Positions 33,469 to 46,300 of a DNA stretch of 64,000 bases are shown one piece after another (the stretch's first letter is position 1; each line of letters begins with the position of its first letter). The notes under the pieces were generated by a model. The model saw only the letters and a list, made by a program, of their open reading frames with translations, did no database searches and was not told where the DNA came from. Made by a program: the position numbers and the translations under genes. This DNA is from Chamaelirium japonicum (Eukaryota; Streptophyta; Magnoliopsida; Liliales; Melanthiaceae): positions 93,470,697 to 93,534,696 of the forward strand of contig OX393551.1 of NCBI GenBank assembly GCA_947650365.1, written 5' to 3'.

Positions 33469-33935
33469 TTCGATCGATCGAGAGAGCACGGAGAACAGGA
33501 AACTCGGGAGCAAAAGGTTCTGGACTTGAAAATTTTTTTAGAAGCGTGAGGCAAAAATAAAATCCAGAAAAGGGTTATAAACCCCGAAGAAACTGGTGCG
33601 AGAAACGAAGAGACACATGGCGTTACCAGGTCAAAAGCTGTGTTTTCAGAAGGGACATATGGCATCAATCCGAAGGAAGCGCTCTTCCCGAACCGTCGGA
33701 ACCAAACGAAATGTCAAACTGGATGAACCGCCGGTCCAAACGAACCGTCGGTTCAGAAGAATCGCCGGTCCACATGAACCACCGGCTCAAGCAAAATAAC
33801 AAAAACTAAAGAAACTACCACTCCAACTTCAATCACCGTTTAAAGACTTTACCCGTTCGACAGGTAGACGATCGGGTAATTTTCCAAAGTATTGGGCAGA
33901 AAATAGGATCTTTTGCCCGATCGACTCAACCTCCA

Positions 33936-35215
33936 CCAGGTGAATTTAACCAATCGGTCAAAATTGACCGATCGATCAAACTTGACCGATCGGATAGATT
34001 CAACCGATCGGTTCGATTTCTACTGGATCGGGCAAAATACTTAAGTTTTTGCCCGATCACGCCAACCTCTACTGGTTGAATTTAACCGGTCGGTCAAACT
34101 TGATCAATCGGATAGATTCAACCGATCGATTCGATTTCTACTCGATCGAGCAAAATACTTAGGTTTTTGCCCGATCACGCCGACCTTTACCGGTTGAATT
34201 TAACCGATCGGTCAAACTTGACCGATCGGATAGATTCAACCGATCGGTTTGATTTCTACTGGATCAGGCAAAATACTTGGGTTTTTGCCCGATCACGCCA
34301 ACCTCCACCGGTTGAATTTAACCGATCGGTCAACTTGATCGATCAGATAGATTCAACCGATCGGTTTGATTTCTACTGGATTGGGCAAAATACTTAGGTT
34401 TTTGCCCGATCACGTCAACCTCCACCGGTTGAATTTAACCAATCAGTCAAATTCAACCGAACGGTCTTATTTCTACTGGATCGGTCGAAAAACAAAGTTT
34501 TTTGACCGATCATCTCGATCTCTACCGGTTGAATTTAACCGATCAGTCAATTTTGACCAATCGGTCAAATTTAACCGATCGGTCAAGTTTCTACTGGATC
34601 AGTCGAAAGACAAAGTTTTTTGACCGATCACCTCGATCTCCACCGGTTGAATTTAACCGATCGATCAACTTTGGCCGATCGATCAAATTCAACCGATCGG
34701 TCAAGTTTCTACTAGATCGGTCGAAAAACAAAGTTTTTTGACCGATCACCTCGATCTCCACCGGTTGAATTTAACCGATCGGTCAAATTCAACTGATCGA
34801 TCAAGTTTCTACTGGATCGGTCAAAAAACAAAGTTTTTTGACTGATCACCTCGATCTCCACTGGTTGAATTTAATCGATCGGTCAACTTTGACCGATCTA
34901 TCAAATTCAACCGATCGGTTAAGTTTCTACTGGATCGGTCAAAAAACAAAGTTTTTTGACCGATCACCTCGATCTCCACCAGTTGAATTTAACCGATCGG
35001 TCTACTTTGATCGATCGGTCAAATTCAACCGATCGGTCAAGTTTCTACTGGACCGGTCGAAAAATAATGTTTTTTGATCGATCACCTCGACCTTCACCGG
35101 TTGAATTCAATCGATCGGTTGAAATTTGACTGATCAGTCAAATTCAACCGATCGGTTGAATTTAACCGATCGGTCGAATTTGACCGATCGGTCGAAATTG
35201 ACCGATCAGTCCATC
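33936..35215. repeat. 118-bp tandem array (element B 3' region), copy 2, full right end
   Basis: Same array as 22620-23843, but here it continues past the joint position and ends naturally near 35215 in a run of ACCGATCGGTCGAA-type units. Frames reading RLNLTDRSNLTDR-like repeats are translations of the array. The unit structure and hairpins match copy 1 with few changes. Confidence 0.88.
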
Positions 35216-35323
35216 AGCACTGATACTCAAGGGATTTTTTACACTCGTAATAAGGGGTTGTTAATTTTGCCCCAAGAATTCAAGCCAGCCAGGATGATCT
35301 CTAGCTAACTTGGAGGGGGTAAC
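35216..35323 (+). other. 3' internal end and polypurine tract of element B
   Basis: A short non-coding stretch ending in a purine tract (ACTTGGAGGGGG at about 35308-35319), then TAAC, then the LTR start TGTGGGTGC. The same AGCTAACTTGGAGGGG phrase precedes the LTR of element C, in inverse orientation at about 49373-49388. This identifies it as the family's plus-strand priming site. Confidence 0.75.
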
Positions 35324-36195
35324 TGTGGGTGCAAATTTGGGCAAGAAACCTACAGACCACGGGGCCCGCCAGCCCTGCCTGGTGAGCCCACAGAGACTAC
35401 TACGGGACCCACCAGCCCTGTCTGGTGGGTCCACAGAGACTACCACGGGACCCACCAGCCCTGCCTGGTGGGCCCATAGAGACTACCACGGGACCCACAA
35501 GCCTTGCCTGGTGGGTCCATAGAGACTACCGCGAGACCCACCAGCCCTGCCTGGTGGGCCCACAGAGACTATCACGGGACCCACCAGCCCTGCCTGGTGA
35601 GCCCACAAAGATAATGACGGGACCCACCAGCCCTACCTGTGGAATCCCCAAAGACGACAACGGGACCCACCAGCCCTGCCTATGGAATCCCCAGAGACGA
35701 CAGCGGGACCCGCCAGCCCTGCCTGGAGGATCCCCCGGATTTGACAGTAAAAACCGCCATTTGCCCCAGATTTCCTCCTAGGAAATCTTATAAATAGCAA
35801 ATCCTTCAAATGTAAAAAGATCGATTCCTGAAACTAGAAACCAGAGCTCTAGGATTCCAGCTTTCAATCCTTCAACTCTCCTCGATCTTCTCCTTGTCTC
35901 TGAAGAATTCGAAGAGATCAGTGACACTCGGCCTGTCGAGGTCACTTTGAGCAAAGTGTTAGTGAATTCGGGTTGCTCCCTATAGCACGGAGACGTAGGC
36001 TTCGGTTGAACTCCGAGATCACATCTTGTGTCAACATTCTCTCTGTTTGCATATCATAAGAGGAAACTCAAAGTCACCAAGATATCAACCTTCAACCCTA
36101 CCTTCCAATCAACAGATCGACCAACGATCTTCGACTCAACTTCAATTGACTGGTGAGGTGAAGTCTTCGGATCGACATGAAGATTTTCCCCCATA
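35324..36195 (+). repeat. 3' LTR of Tat element B
   Basis: About 872 bases from TGTGGGTGC to CCCCCATA (terminal CA changed). It contains about eight units of the GC-rich GGGACCCACCAGCCCTGCC-type array (35370-35740) and a TATAAATAG box at 35789-35797. It is clearly diverged from the LTR of element A, so B is an older or separate subfamily. It ends inside a unit of the short dispersed repeat, at ATTCCTTTCAACTTCACACC, which is its insertion site. Confidence 0.85.
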
Positions 36196-39100
36196 ATTCC
36201 TTTCAACTTCACACCTATACCCGTGGCCAATCGACTGGAGTAGGACTTCTTCTCTCTTCTCTTTTTGTTTATCTCTTCGTTCTCTTCTCTCTTCTTCTCT
36301 CTCTTCTATCTTTATTTCTCTCTCTACTTTCTTGTGACTGGTCGGCTAGGATAGATATGTTCATGCTGATAACGTATTGTGAGATAGAAGAAATAGAGAG
36401 ATGTCAAATATGCCCCATACTAAAGGGGTCATATAAATATTGATAAGTAGAGTTTTGGAATTTAGATTCCTTCTTACTTTATGTCTATACCCGTGGCTAA
36501 TGGACTGGAGCAGGACTTCTTTTCTCTTCTCTCATTATTAATTTCTCCGTTCTCTTCTCTCTTCTCCTCTTTCTTCTGTCTTCGTTTCTCTTTCTATTTT
36601 ATTGTGACTAGTCGGCTGAGCTTGATATGTTCGTACTGATAACATGTTATGAGATGGGATAAAGAGAGAGTTATCACGGGTATAGGTGTGAAGTAAGAAA
36701 GAATCTAAATTCCAAAACTCCACTTCTCATTAATATAATTAAATATCTCCGTTCTCTTCTATCTTCTTCCATGGATTAGGGTTTTTCATATATTGCTTAG
36801 GCCCTAAGTATGCTTACCCTATAAATAATATATGACCTCTTTAGGGTAGGGCACATTTGACGGCTTTCTCTTTTTCACATCTCACAACACTTACCCTATA
36901 AATAATATATGACCCATTTAGGGTGGGGCATGTTTGACGGCTTTCTCTTTCTCCCATCACATAATACGTTATCAGTACGAACATGTCATGCCCAGCCGAC
37001 CAGTCGCAAGGAAACCGAGAGAGAAACGAAGACAGAATTAGAGTTTTGGAATTTAGCTTCCTTCTTACTTCACACCTATACCCATAGCCAATGGACTGGA
37101 GCAGGACTTCTTCTCTCTTCCCTTTTTATTTATCTCTCTATTCTCTTCTCTCTTCTTCTCTCTCTTCATTGGAGTTTTGTAATTTAGATTCCTTCTTACT
37201 TTACACCTATACTAGTAGCTAATGGACAAGAGCAGGGCTTCTTCTCTATTCTCTCTTATCTCTTCATTTATCTCTCCATTGTCTTCTCTCTTTTCTGTCT
37301 TCGTTTCTCTCTCCGTTTTCTTGTGACGGAAAGATAAATAAAGAAAGAAGAGAGAAGTAGTCCTGCTCCAGTCCTTTGACCACGGGTATAAGTGTGAAGT
37401 AAGAAGGAATCTAAATTCTAAAACTGCACTTCTATCTTTATGTCTCTCTCCGTTTTCTTATAACTGGTCGGCTAGGCTCAACATGGTCGTGCTGATAACG
37501 TGTTATGTGATGGGAGAAAGAGATAGCCGTCAAACGTGCCCCACCCTAACGGGGTCGTATAAATATTGAGAAGTGGAGTTTTGGAATTTAGATTCGTTCT
37601 TACTTCACATCTATACCCGTGGCTAATGAACTAGATTAGGACTTCTTATCTCTTCTCTCTTTGTTTATCTTTTTGTTCTCTTCTCTTTTCTTCTGTCTTC
37701 GTTTTTCTCTCTGTTTTCTTGTGACTGGTCGGTTGGTCTCTACATGTTCATGCTGATAATGTTTTATGAGAAGAGAAAAGAAGAGAGAAGAGAATGGAGA
37801 GATAAACAAAGAGAGAAGAGAGAAGAAGTCCTACTCCAGTCCATTCGCCACGGGTATTGGTGTGAAGTAAAAAAGAATCTAAATTCCAAAACTCCACTGC
37901 TTAATAATATAATTAAATCTCTCCGTTCTCTTCTCTCTTCTCCTATGGATTAGGGTTTCCCATAGATTGCTTAGGCCCTAAGTAAGCATACCCTATAAAT
38001 AATATATGACCCCTTTAGGGTGAGGTATGTTTGATGACTCTCTTTTTCTCCCATCTCACAACACGTTATCAGTACGAACATGTCAAGCCCAGCTGACCAG
38101 TTGCAAGAAAATGGATAGAAAAACAAAAACAGAAGTGGAGTTTTGAAATTTAGATTCCTTCTTACTTCACACCTATACCCGTAGGCAATAGACTGGAGCA
38201 AGACTTCTTCTTACTTCTCTCTTTATTTGTCTCTCCGTTCTCTTCTCTCTTATTCTCTCTTCTCTGTCTTCATTTCTCTCTCCGTTTTCTTGCGATTAGT
38301 CAGTTGGGCTCAACATCTTCGTGCTGATAACGTGTTATAAGATGGGAGAAAGAGAGAGCCGTCAGACATGCCCCACCCGAAAGGGGTCGTAAATTATTTA
38401 TAGGGTAAGCTTACTTAGGGACTAAATAATCTATGTGAAACCTAAAATACTTTTAAAATAGTATCATCTCAATATCTAAATATATTAAATAGTTATTTAA
38501 ATTAATAAAAATGGGCAGGAGTAGGACTTCAATAATTTAAAAACCAAATTGAATATCTCAATGTATATTAACAATTATTTATGATAATTAAATAATTAAG
38601 TAGAATAAACTTATATTTTATATTATAAATGAAGACAGAATTGAGAAGAGAATAGAGAGAAACAAAGATAGAAGAGAAAAGAAGTCCTGCTACAGTCCAT
38701 TAGCCACGAATATAGGTGTGAAGTAAGAAGGAATCTAAATTCCAAAACTCCATAGAAAAGAGAAAAGAAGAGAAGAGAATAAAGAGATAAATAAAGACAG
38801 AAGATAGAAGAAGTCCTGCTCCAGTCCATTGGCCACGGGTATAGGTGTGAAGTAAGAAGGAATATAAATTCCAAAAATCAACTTATGTCTTCGTTTCTCT
38901 CTCCTTTTTCTTGTAACTGGTCGGTTGGGATCGACATGTTTGTACTGATAAATTGTTGTGAGATGGGAGAAAGAGAGATGTCTCAAACGTGCCCCACCCT
39001 AACGGGGTCGTATAAACATTGAGAAGTTGAGTTTTGGAATTTAAATTCCTTCTTACTTCATATCTATACCCGTGGCCAATAGACTAGAGTAGGTCTTCTT

Positions 39101-40030
39101 CTATCTCTTCTCTTTCCATTTCTTCCCTCTTCTCTTATGGATTTGCGTCTTCCAAAGATTACTTAGGCCCTAAGTAAGCTTACCTTATAAATAATATATA
39201 ACCCCTTTAGGGTGGGGCACGTTTGACGGTGCTTTCTTTTTCCTATCTCGTAATACATTATCAGCACGAACATATCGAGCCCAGTCGACCAGTCACAAAA
39301 AACGGAGAGAGAAACGAAGACAGAAGAGAGAGAAGAAAAGAGAAGAGAACGGAGAGATAAACAAAGAAAGAAGAGAGAAGAAGTCCTGCTCCAGTCCATT
39401 CGTCATGGGTATAGGTTTGAAGTAAGAAGGAATCTAAATTCTAAAACTCTACTTCTCAATAATATTATCTCAATGTTATTATGATTATCATAGTAAATTC
39501 CAAAACTCTCTTCCTTTTAATTAAACAATTAATTTAACTAAAAAAATTATAGTTACATTATCAGCCCGAAAAGAGAAGAAGTCCTGCTCAAGTCCATTAG
39601 CCACGGGTATAGGTGTGAAGTAAGAAGAATCTAAATTTCAAAACTCCACTTCTCAATATTTATACGACCCCATTAGGATGGGGCACGTTTGACGGCTCTC
39701 TCTTTCTTCCATATCACAACACATTATCAGTGCAAACATGTCGAGCCCAGCCTACCAGTCACAAGAAAATAGAGAGAGAAACAAAGACAGAAAAAAAAGA
39801 AGAAGAGGGAAAATAAAACAGAGAGAGAAACAAAGACAGAAGAGAGAGAAGAGAATAAAGAGATAAATGAAAAGAGTAGAGAAAAGAAGTCTTGTTCCAA
39901 TCCATTGGCCACGGGTATAGGTGTGAAGTAAGAAGGAATCTAAATTCCAAAACTTAACTTCTTAATATTTATATGACACCTTCAGGGTGGGGCATATTTG
40001 ACGACTCTCTCTTTCTCCTATCTCACAACA

Positions 40031-40414
40031 CGTTATCAGCACGAACATATCAAGCCCAGCCGACCAATCACAAGAAAACGAAGAGAGAAATGAAGACAGA
40101 AGAAAGAGAAGAAGAGAGAAGAGAATAGAGTGATAAAAAAAGGAGAAGAGAGAAGAAGTCTTGCTCTAGTCTATTGGCCACTGGTATAGGTGTGAAGTAT
40201 GAAGGAATCTAAATTCCGAAACTCCACTTTTTAATAATATAATTAATTCTATCCATTCTCTTATCTCTTCTCCCATGGATTAGGGTTTCCCATAGATTGC
40301 TTAGGCCCTAAGTAAGCTTACCCTATAAATAATAAATAATATACGATCCCTTTAGGATGGGGCACGTTTGACGGCTCTTCCTTTCTCCCATCTCACAATA
40401 TGTTATAAGCACGA
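40031..40414 (+). repeat. Head-to-tail pair of short repeats showing a 370-bp period
   Basis: Primer-like markers at 40031 and 40401 lie 370 bases apart on the same strand with one full unit between them. This gives the best direct estimate of unit length in the long form. The intervening unit has a telobox near 40278 and TATAAATAA near 40323. Confidence 0.75.
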
Positions 40415-42599
40415 ACATATCAAGCTCAGCCGACCAGTCGTAAGAAAACGGAAAGAGAAACAAAGACAAAAGTAGAGTTTTGGAATTTTGATTCCTTCTT
40501 ACTTCACACCTATACCCGTGGTCAAAGGACTGGAGCAGGACTACTTCTCTCTTTATTTATCTCTCCATTCTCTTCTCTCTTCTTCTCTTTCTTCTGTCTT
40601 TTTTTATCTATCAATTCTCTTTTGACTGGTCGGCTGGGCTTGACATGTTCGTGCTGATAACGTGTTGTGAGATGGGCGAAAGAGAGAGCCGTTACACGTG
40701 CCCCAACCTAAAGGGCTCGTATAAAAATTAAGAAGTAAAGTTTTGGAATTTAGATTCTTTCTTACTTCACACCTATACCCGTGGCCAATGAACTAGAGCA
40801 TGACTTCTTCTCTCTTCGTTTATCTCTTCATTCTCTTCTCTCTTTTTCTCTCTTTTCTGTCTTCGTTTCTTTCTCCATTTTCTAGTGACTAGTCGGTTGG
40901 GCTCGACATGTTCGTGCTGATAACGTGTTGTGAGGAGAGAGAAGAGAACCAAATTAAAATAATTTAAATCTCTCTAATTTTAATAATTAAATAGAAGTCT
41001 GTCCTTATCTACTCTCTCTTCTGTGGAGTTTTGGAATTTAGATTCCTTATTACATCACACCTATACCCATGGCCATTGGACTGGAGCAGGACTTCTTCTT
41101 TTTTCGTTTATCTTTCTGTTCTCTTCTCTTTTCTTCTCTCTCTTCTTCTTTCACTTCTCTCTTCTTCTCTCTCTTTTTTGGAGTTTTGGAATTTAGATTC
41201 CTTTTTACTTCATACCTATACCCGTGGCCAATGTACTAGAGCAGGACTTCTTATCCCCCTTCTCTCTTTATTTATTTTTCTGTTCTTTTCTCTCTTCTAT
41301 ATAAATAATTTATTTAAATAATATAATTATTTAATTGAGAGAGAAACAAAGACAGAAGAGAGAGAAGAAGAGAGAAGAGAAAAGAAACAAAAATAAAGAG
41401 ATAAGACAAAAGAAGTCATGCTTTAGTCTATTTGCAACGGGTAAAGGTGTGAAGTAAGAAAGAATCTAAATTCCAATACTACACAGAAGAGAGAGAAGAA
41501 GAGAGAAGAGAACGGAGAAATAACGAAGACAGAAGTAAGTTTTGGAATTTAGTTCCTTCTTACTTTACACCTATACTCATGGCCAATGGACTGGAGCAGG
41601 ACTTCTTCTCTCTTCTCTCTTTATTTATTTCTCCTCTTATCTCTTCTTCTCTTTTCTGTGGAGTTTTGGAATTTAGATTCCTTCTTACGTCACACCTATA
41701 CATGTGGCCATTGAATTAGAGCAGGACTTCTTCTCTCTTCTATCTTTATTTATCTCTTTGTTCTCTTCTCTCTTCTTCTCTCTTTTCTGTCTTTATTTCT
41801 CTCTTCATTTTCTTTCGACTAGTCGGCTAGGTTCGACATGTTTGTACTGATAACGTGTTGTGAGATGGGAGAAAGACAGAGCCATCAAACGTGTCCCACC
41901 CTAAAGGGGTCGTATAAATATAAAGAAGAGAAGTTTTGGAATTTAGATTCCTTCTTCCTTTATAATAACATTGTGATGATACTATTGAGAAATTGAGTTT
42001 TGGAATTTAGATTCCTTCTTACTTTACACTTATACCCGTGGCCAATGGACTGGAGTAGGACTTCTTCCCTATTCTCTCTTCGTTTATCTCTTTGTTCTCT
42101 TCTTTCTTTTTCTCTCTCTTCTGTCTTCGTTTTTCTCTTAATTTTCTAGTGACTGGTCGGCTGGGATCGACATGTTCGTGCTGATAACGTATTGTGAGAT
42201 GGGCAAAAAAAAGAAAATGGAGAGATTTAATAATATTATTGAGAAGTAGAGTTTTGGAATTTAGATTCCTTCTTACTTCCACCTATACCCATGGCTAATG
42301 AACTGGAGCATGACTTCTTCTCTCTTTTTTCTTTGTTTATCTCTCTATTCTCTTCTCTCTCTTCTGTCTTCATTTTTCTCTCTGTTTTCTTGTGACTGGT
42401 CGGCTGGGTTCGACATGTTTGTACTAGTAATGTATTATGAGATGGGAGAAAGAGAGAGCCATCAAACGTGCCCCACCCTAAAGGGGTTGTATATTATTTA
42501 TAGGGCAAACTTACTTAGGGCCTAAGCAATCTATAGGAAACCCTGATCCATGGGAGAGATCCGATGGTGGATATCCATCCGATCGAACGATCGCATAAC

Positions 42600-43375
42600 A
42601 GTTGTAATATTTTAAATTTTTATAAAGAAAAATATAAATTATTTTTAAAGCAAAAAAATTCAGGTATGCCTCATCTTCCTTCTTTACTTTCTATTATTTA
42701 ATTAATTTAATTATTTTAATAAATTAAATTTTTAAATAATTAAATAAATATTTAATTATCTATGTAATTAAATAACTCAATAAATTTAATAATTTATTTA
42801 TTATTTAATTATTAAAATAAAGAAATATTTAATTTATTATTTAAAATAATATTAAATTATTTTAAAAAATATTTTATTATCTATATATTCAAATAATTAC
42901 ATAATAATTTATTTTAATTATTATTTAGTTAATTATAAAATTATTTAATAGTTAAATTATTTATTTGATTGATTAAATAATCTATATAATATATTTCTGT
43001 ACTAAATAAGTTTTTAAATATTTAAATAATTGACTAATTATTTAATTATTTTATAATAAAATAATATTTTAAGAAATTTCTAATAAAATAAATTAATAAA
43101 GTAATTATATAATTAAATAATTATTTTTTTATTCAATAATTTAAATAATTTAATAGTTACCTAAATTAATTATTTGATAATATAATAATAATAAATGAAT
43201 AAAATAAAGAATTTATTTAAAGAAATAGATAATTAATTAATTAAATTAATTAATTATTTTACTAAAATCTTAATTATTATATTATTTAAATTATTAAATT
43301 ATTTAATAATTTAATAAATGATTAATTTAATTAAAAAAATTATAGTAACATTACTTTGATAATTATAATAACGTT
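42600..43375. repeat. AT-rich module 1 of the short-repeat family
   Basis: About 775 bases of almost pure A/T made of TAATTTAAT-type words. Its left flank (GATCCGATGGTGGATATCCATCCGATCGAACGATC region, 42550-42600) and right flank (GATACTATTGAGAAGTGGAG, 43380) recur, inverted, around 52600-53560. No gene. Confidence 0.8.
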
Positions 43376-46300
43376 GAAATGATACTATTGAGAAGTGGAG
43401 TTTTGAAATTTAGATTTCTTTTTACTTCACACCTATACCCGTGGCCAATGGACTAGAGCATGACTTCTTCTCTCGTCATTTATCTCTCCGTTCTCTTCTC
43501 TCTTCTTCTCTTTCTTCTGTGGAGTTTTAGAATTTAGATTCTTTCTTACTTCACACTTATACCTGTGGCCAATAGATTGGAGTCAGACTTCTTCTCTCTT
43601 CTCTCTTCGTTTATCTATTCATTCTCTTCTCTCTTCTTTTCTGTTCTGTCATCGTTTTTTTCTCCGTTTTCTTATGACTGGTCGGCTGGGCTCCATATAT
43701 TCATACTGATAATATATTGTGAGATGGGAGAATGAGAGAGCTGTCAAACGTGCCCCACCCTAAAGGGGTCATATATTATTTATAGGGTAATCAATCTATA
43801 GGAAACCCTATTCTATGGGAGAAGAGAGAAGAGAACTGAGAGATTTAATTATATTATTGAGAAGTAGAGTTTTAGAATTTAAATTCCTTCTTAATTCACA
43901 CCTAAACCCCTAGCGAATGGACTAGAAGAGGACTTCTCTCTTCTCTCTTTGTTTATCTCCCCATTCTCTTCTCTCTTCTACTCTCCCTTCTGTCTTCGTT
44001 TCTCTCTCCATTTTCTTATGACTGGTCGGCTGGGCTTGACATATTCATGCTAATAACGTGTTATGAGATGGGAGAATACTTATTAATTTTATTTATTTCA
44101 ATTAATATTTTTTAAATATTATAAAGTATATTATTTCTTTAAATATTTAAATAGTATCATCTGAACTTTATTATTTAAATATTTAATTATATAATATTGC
44201 AAAATTATTAAATAATTTATATAAATTTATGAGCATGAAAAATATTTTATTTCTCTTCTTCTCTCTTTATTTATTTCTTCTTTCTCTTCTCTCTTCTTCT
44301 TTCTCTTCTGTGTTTGTTTCTCGCTCTATTTTCTTTTGACTGGTCGGCTGTGCTCGACATGTTCGTGCTATAACATGTTGAGAGAAGAGAGAAGAGAGAA
44401 GAAGAAAGAAAAGAAATGAGAGATAAACGAAGAGACAAGAAGTCCTGCTCTAGTCCATTAGCCACGGGTATAGGTATAAAGTAAAAAATAATCTAAATTT
44501 TAAAACTCCACTTCTCAATAATATAATTAAATCTCTCCATTCTCTTCTCTCTTCTACTATGGATTAGGGTTTCCCATAGATTGCTTAGGCCTAAAGTAAG
44601 TTTACCCTTTAAATAATATATGACCCTTTTAGGGTAGGGAATATTTGACGGCTCTCTATTTCTCCCATTTCATAATAGTTATCAGCACAAACATATAGTG
44701 CCCAGCCGACAAGTCATAAGAAACGGAGAGAGAAACAAAGACAGAACAGAGAGAAGCAGAGAGAAGAGAATAAAGAGAGAAATTAAGAGAGAAAAAAGAA
44801 GAAGCCCTGCTCCAGTCCATTGGCCACGGGTATCCATTGGCCACGGGTATAGGTGTGACATAAGAAGGAATCTAAATTCCAAAAGTTTACTTCTTAATAA
44901 TATAATTAAATTTCTCCATTTTCTTCTCTCTTCTCCCATAGATTAGGGTTTGACATAGATCGATTAGGCACTAACTAAGCTACCCTATAAATAATATACG
45001 ACCCCTTTAGGGTGGGGCACATTTGATGGTTCTCTCTTTCTCCCATCTCATAACACATTATCAGCACGAATATGTTGAGCCCAGCCAACCAGTCGCAAGA
45101 AAATGAGAAGAGAAACGAAGACAGAAGAGACAGAAGAAGAGAGAAGAGAACATAGAGATAAATGAAGAGAGAAGAGATAAGATATCCTACTCTATTCCAT
45201 TGACCATGGGTATAGGTGTGAAGTAAGAAGGAATCTATATTTCAAAACTCCACTTCTATCTTCGTTTTTCTCTCTATTTTCTTACGACTGGTCGGCTGGG
45301 CTTGACAAGTTCGTGCAGATAACGTATTATGAAATGGGAGAAAGAGAGAGTCGTCAAACATACCCCACCCTAAAGTGGTCTTATATTATTTATAGGGTAA
45401 GCTTACTTGGGGCCTAAGCAATCTACAGGAAACTATAATCTATGCAAGAAGAGAGAAGAGAATAAAGAGATTAATTATATTATTGAGAAGTGGAGTTTTA
45501 GAATTTAGATTCCTTCTTACTTCACATCTATACCCGTGGCCAATGGACTGCATCCGGACTTCTTCTCTCTTTTCTCTTCGTTTATCTCTCTGTCCTCTTC
45601 TCTCTTCTTCTTTCTCTTCTGTCATCGTTTCTATCTCCGTTTTCTTGTCTCGCTTGGGCACGACATGTTCGTGTTGATAACGTATTGTGAGATGGGAGAA
45701 AGAGAGGGCCATCACACGTGCTGCACCCTAAAGAGGTCATATAAATATTAAGAAGTAGAGTTTTTGAATTTAGTTTCCTTCTTACTTTACACCTATATCA
45801 ATGGCGAATAGACTGGAGTAAGACTTCTACTATCTTCTCTCTTCGTTTATCTCTTTATTCTCTTCTCCCTTTTGTCTTCGTTTCTCTCTTAGTTAAATAA
45901 TTATATTATTTAATTAAATTATTTAGGTAGAAGAGAGAACAGAACGGAGAGATAAACAAAGAGAGAAGGGGAGAAGAAGTCTTGCTCCAGTCCATTGCCC
46001 ACGGGTATAGGTGTGGAGTAAGAAGGAATCTAAATTCCAAAACTCTACAGACGAGAGAGAATAAGAGAGAAGAGAAGAGAGAAGAGAGAGAAGAATAGAG
46101 AAGAGAACGTAAAGATAAACAAAAAGAGAAGATAGAAGAAGTCCTACTCCAATCCATTGGCCATGGGTATAAGTGTGAAGTAATACGGAATCTAAATTCC
46201 AAAAATACACAAAAGAGAAAGAAGATAAGAACAGACTTCTATTTAATTATTATAACTAGAGATATTTATATTATTTTATTTAGGTTCTCTTCTCTCTTCT

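Larger units (their letters stand above)
23844..35156. repeat. Tandem duplication, second copy (empty CACTA site)
   Basis: Head-to-tail second copy. It starts in the middle of the antisense gene of A, directly after the array of B, which is not a natural element end. By eye, divergence from the first copy is about 0.5% (about 4 of 828 in the LTR). It continues past 35156 into the 3' end of element B, which the first copy has lost. Confidence 0.95.

Noticed and set aside
40031-40044. tRNA gene fragment suggested by the match to the tRNA-Ile anticodon arm
   Set aside because: Only about 14 bases match and in antisense sense. No acceptor stem, D or T arm, or B box is present; a primer-binding site fits better.
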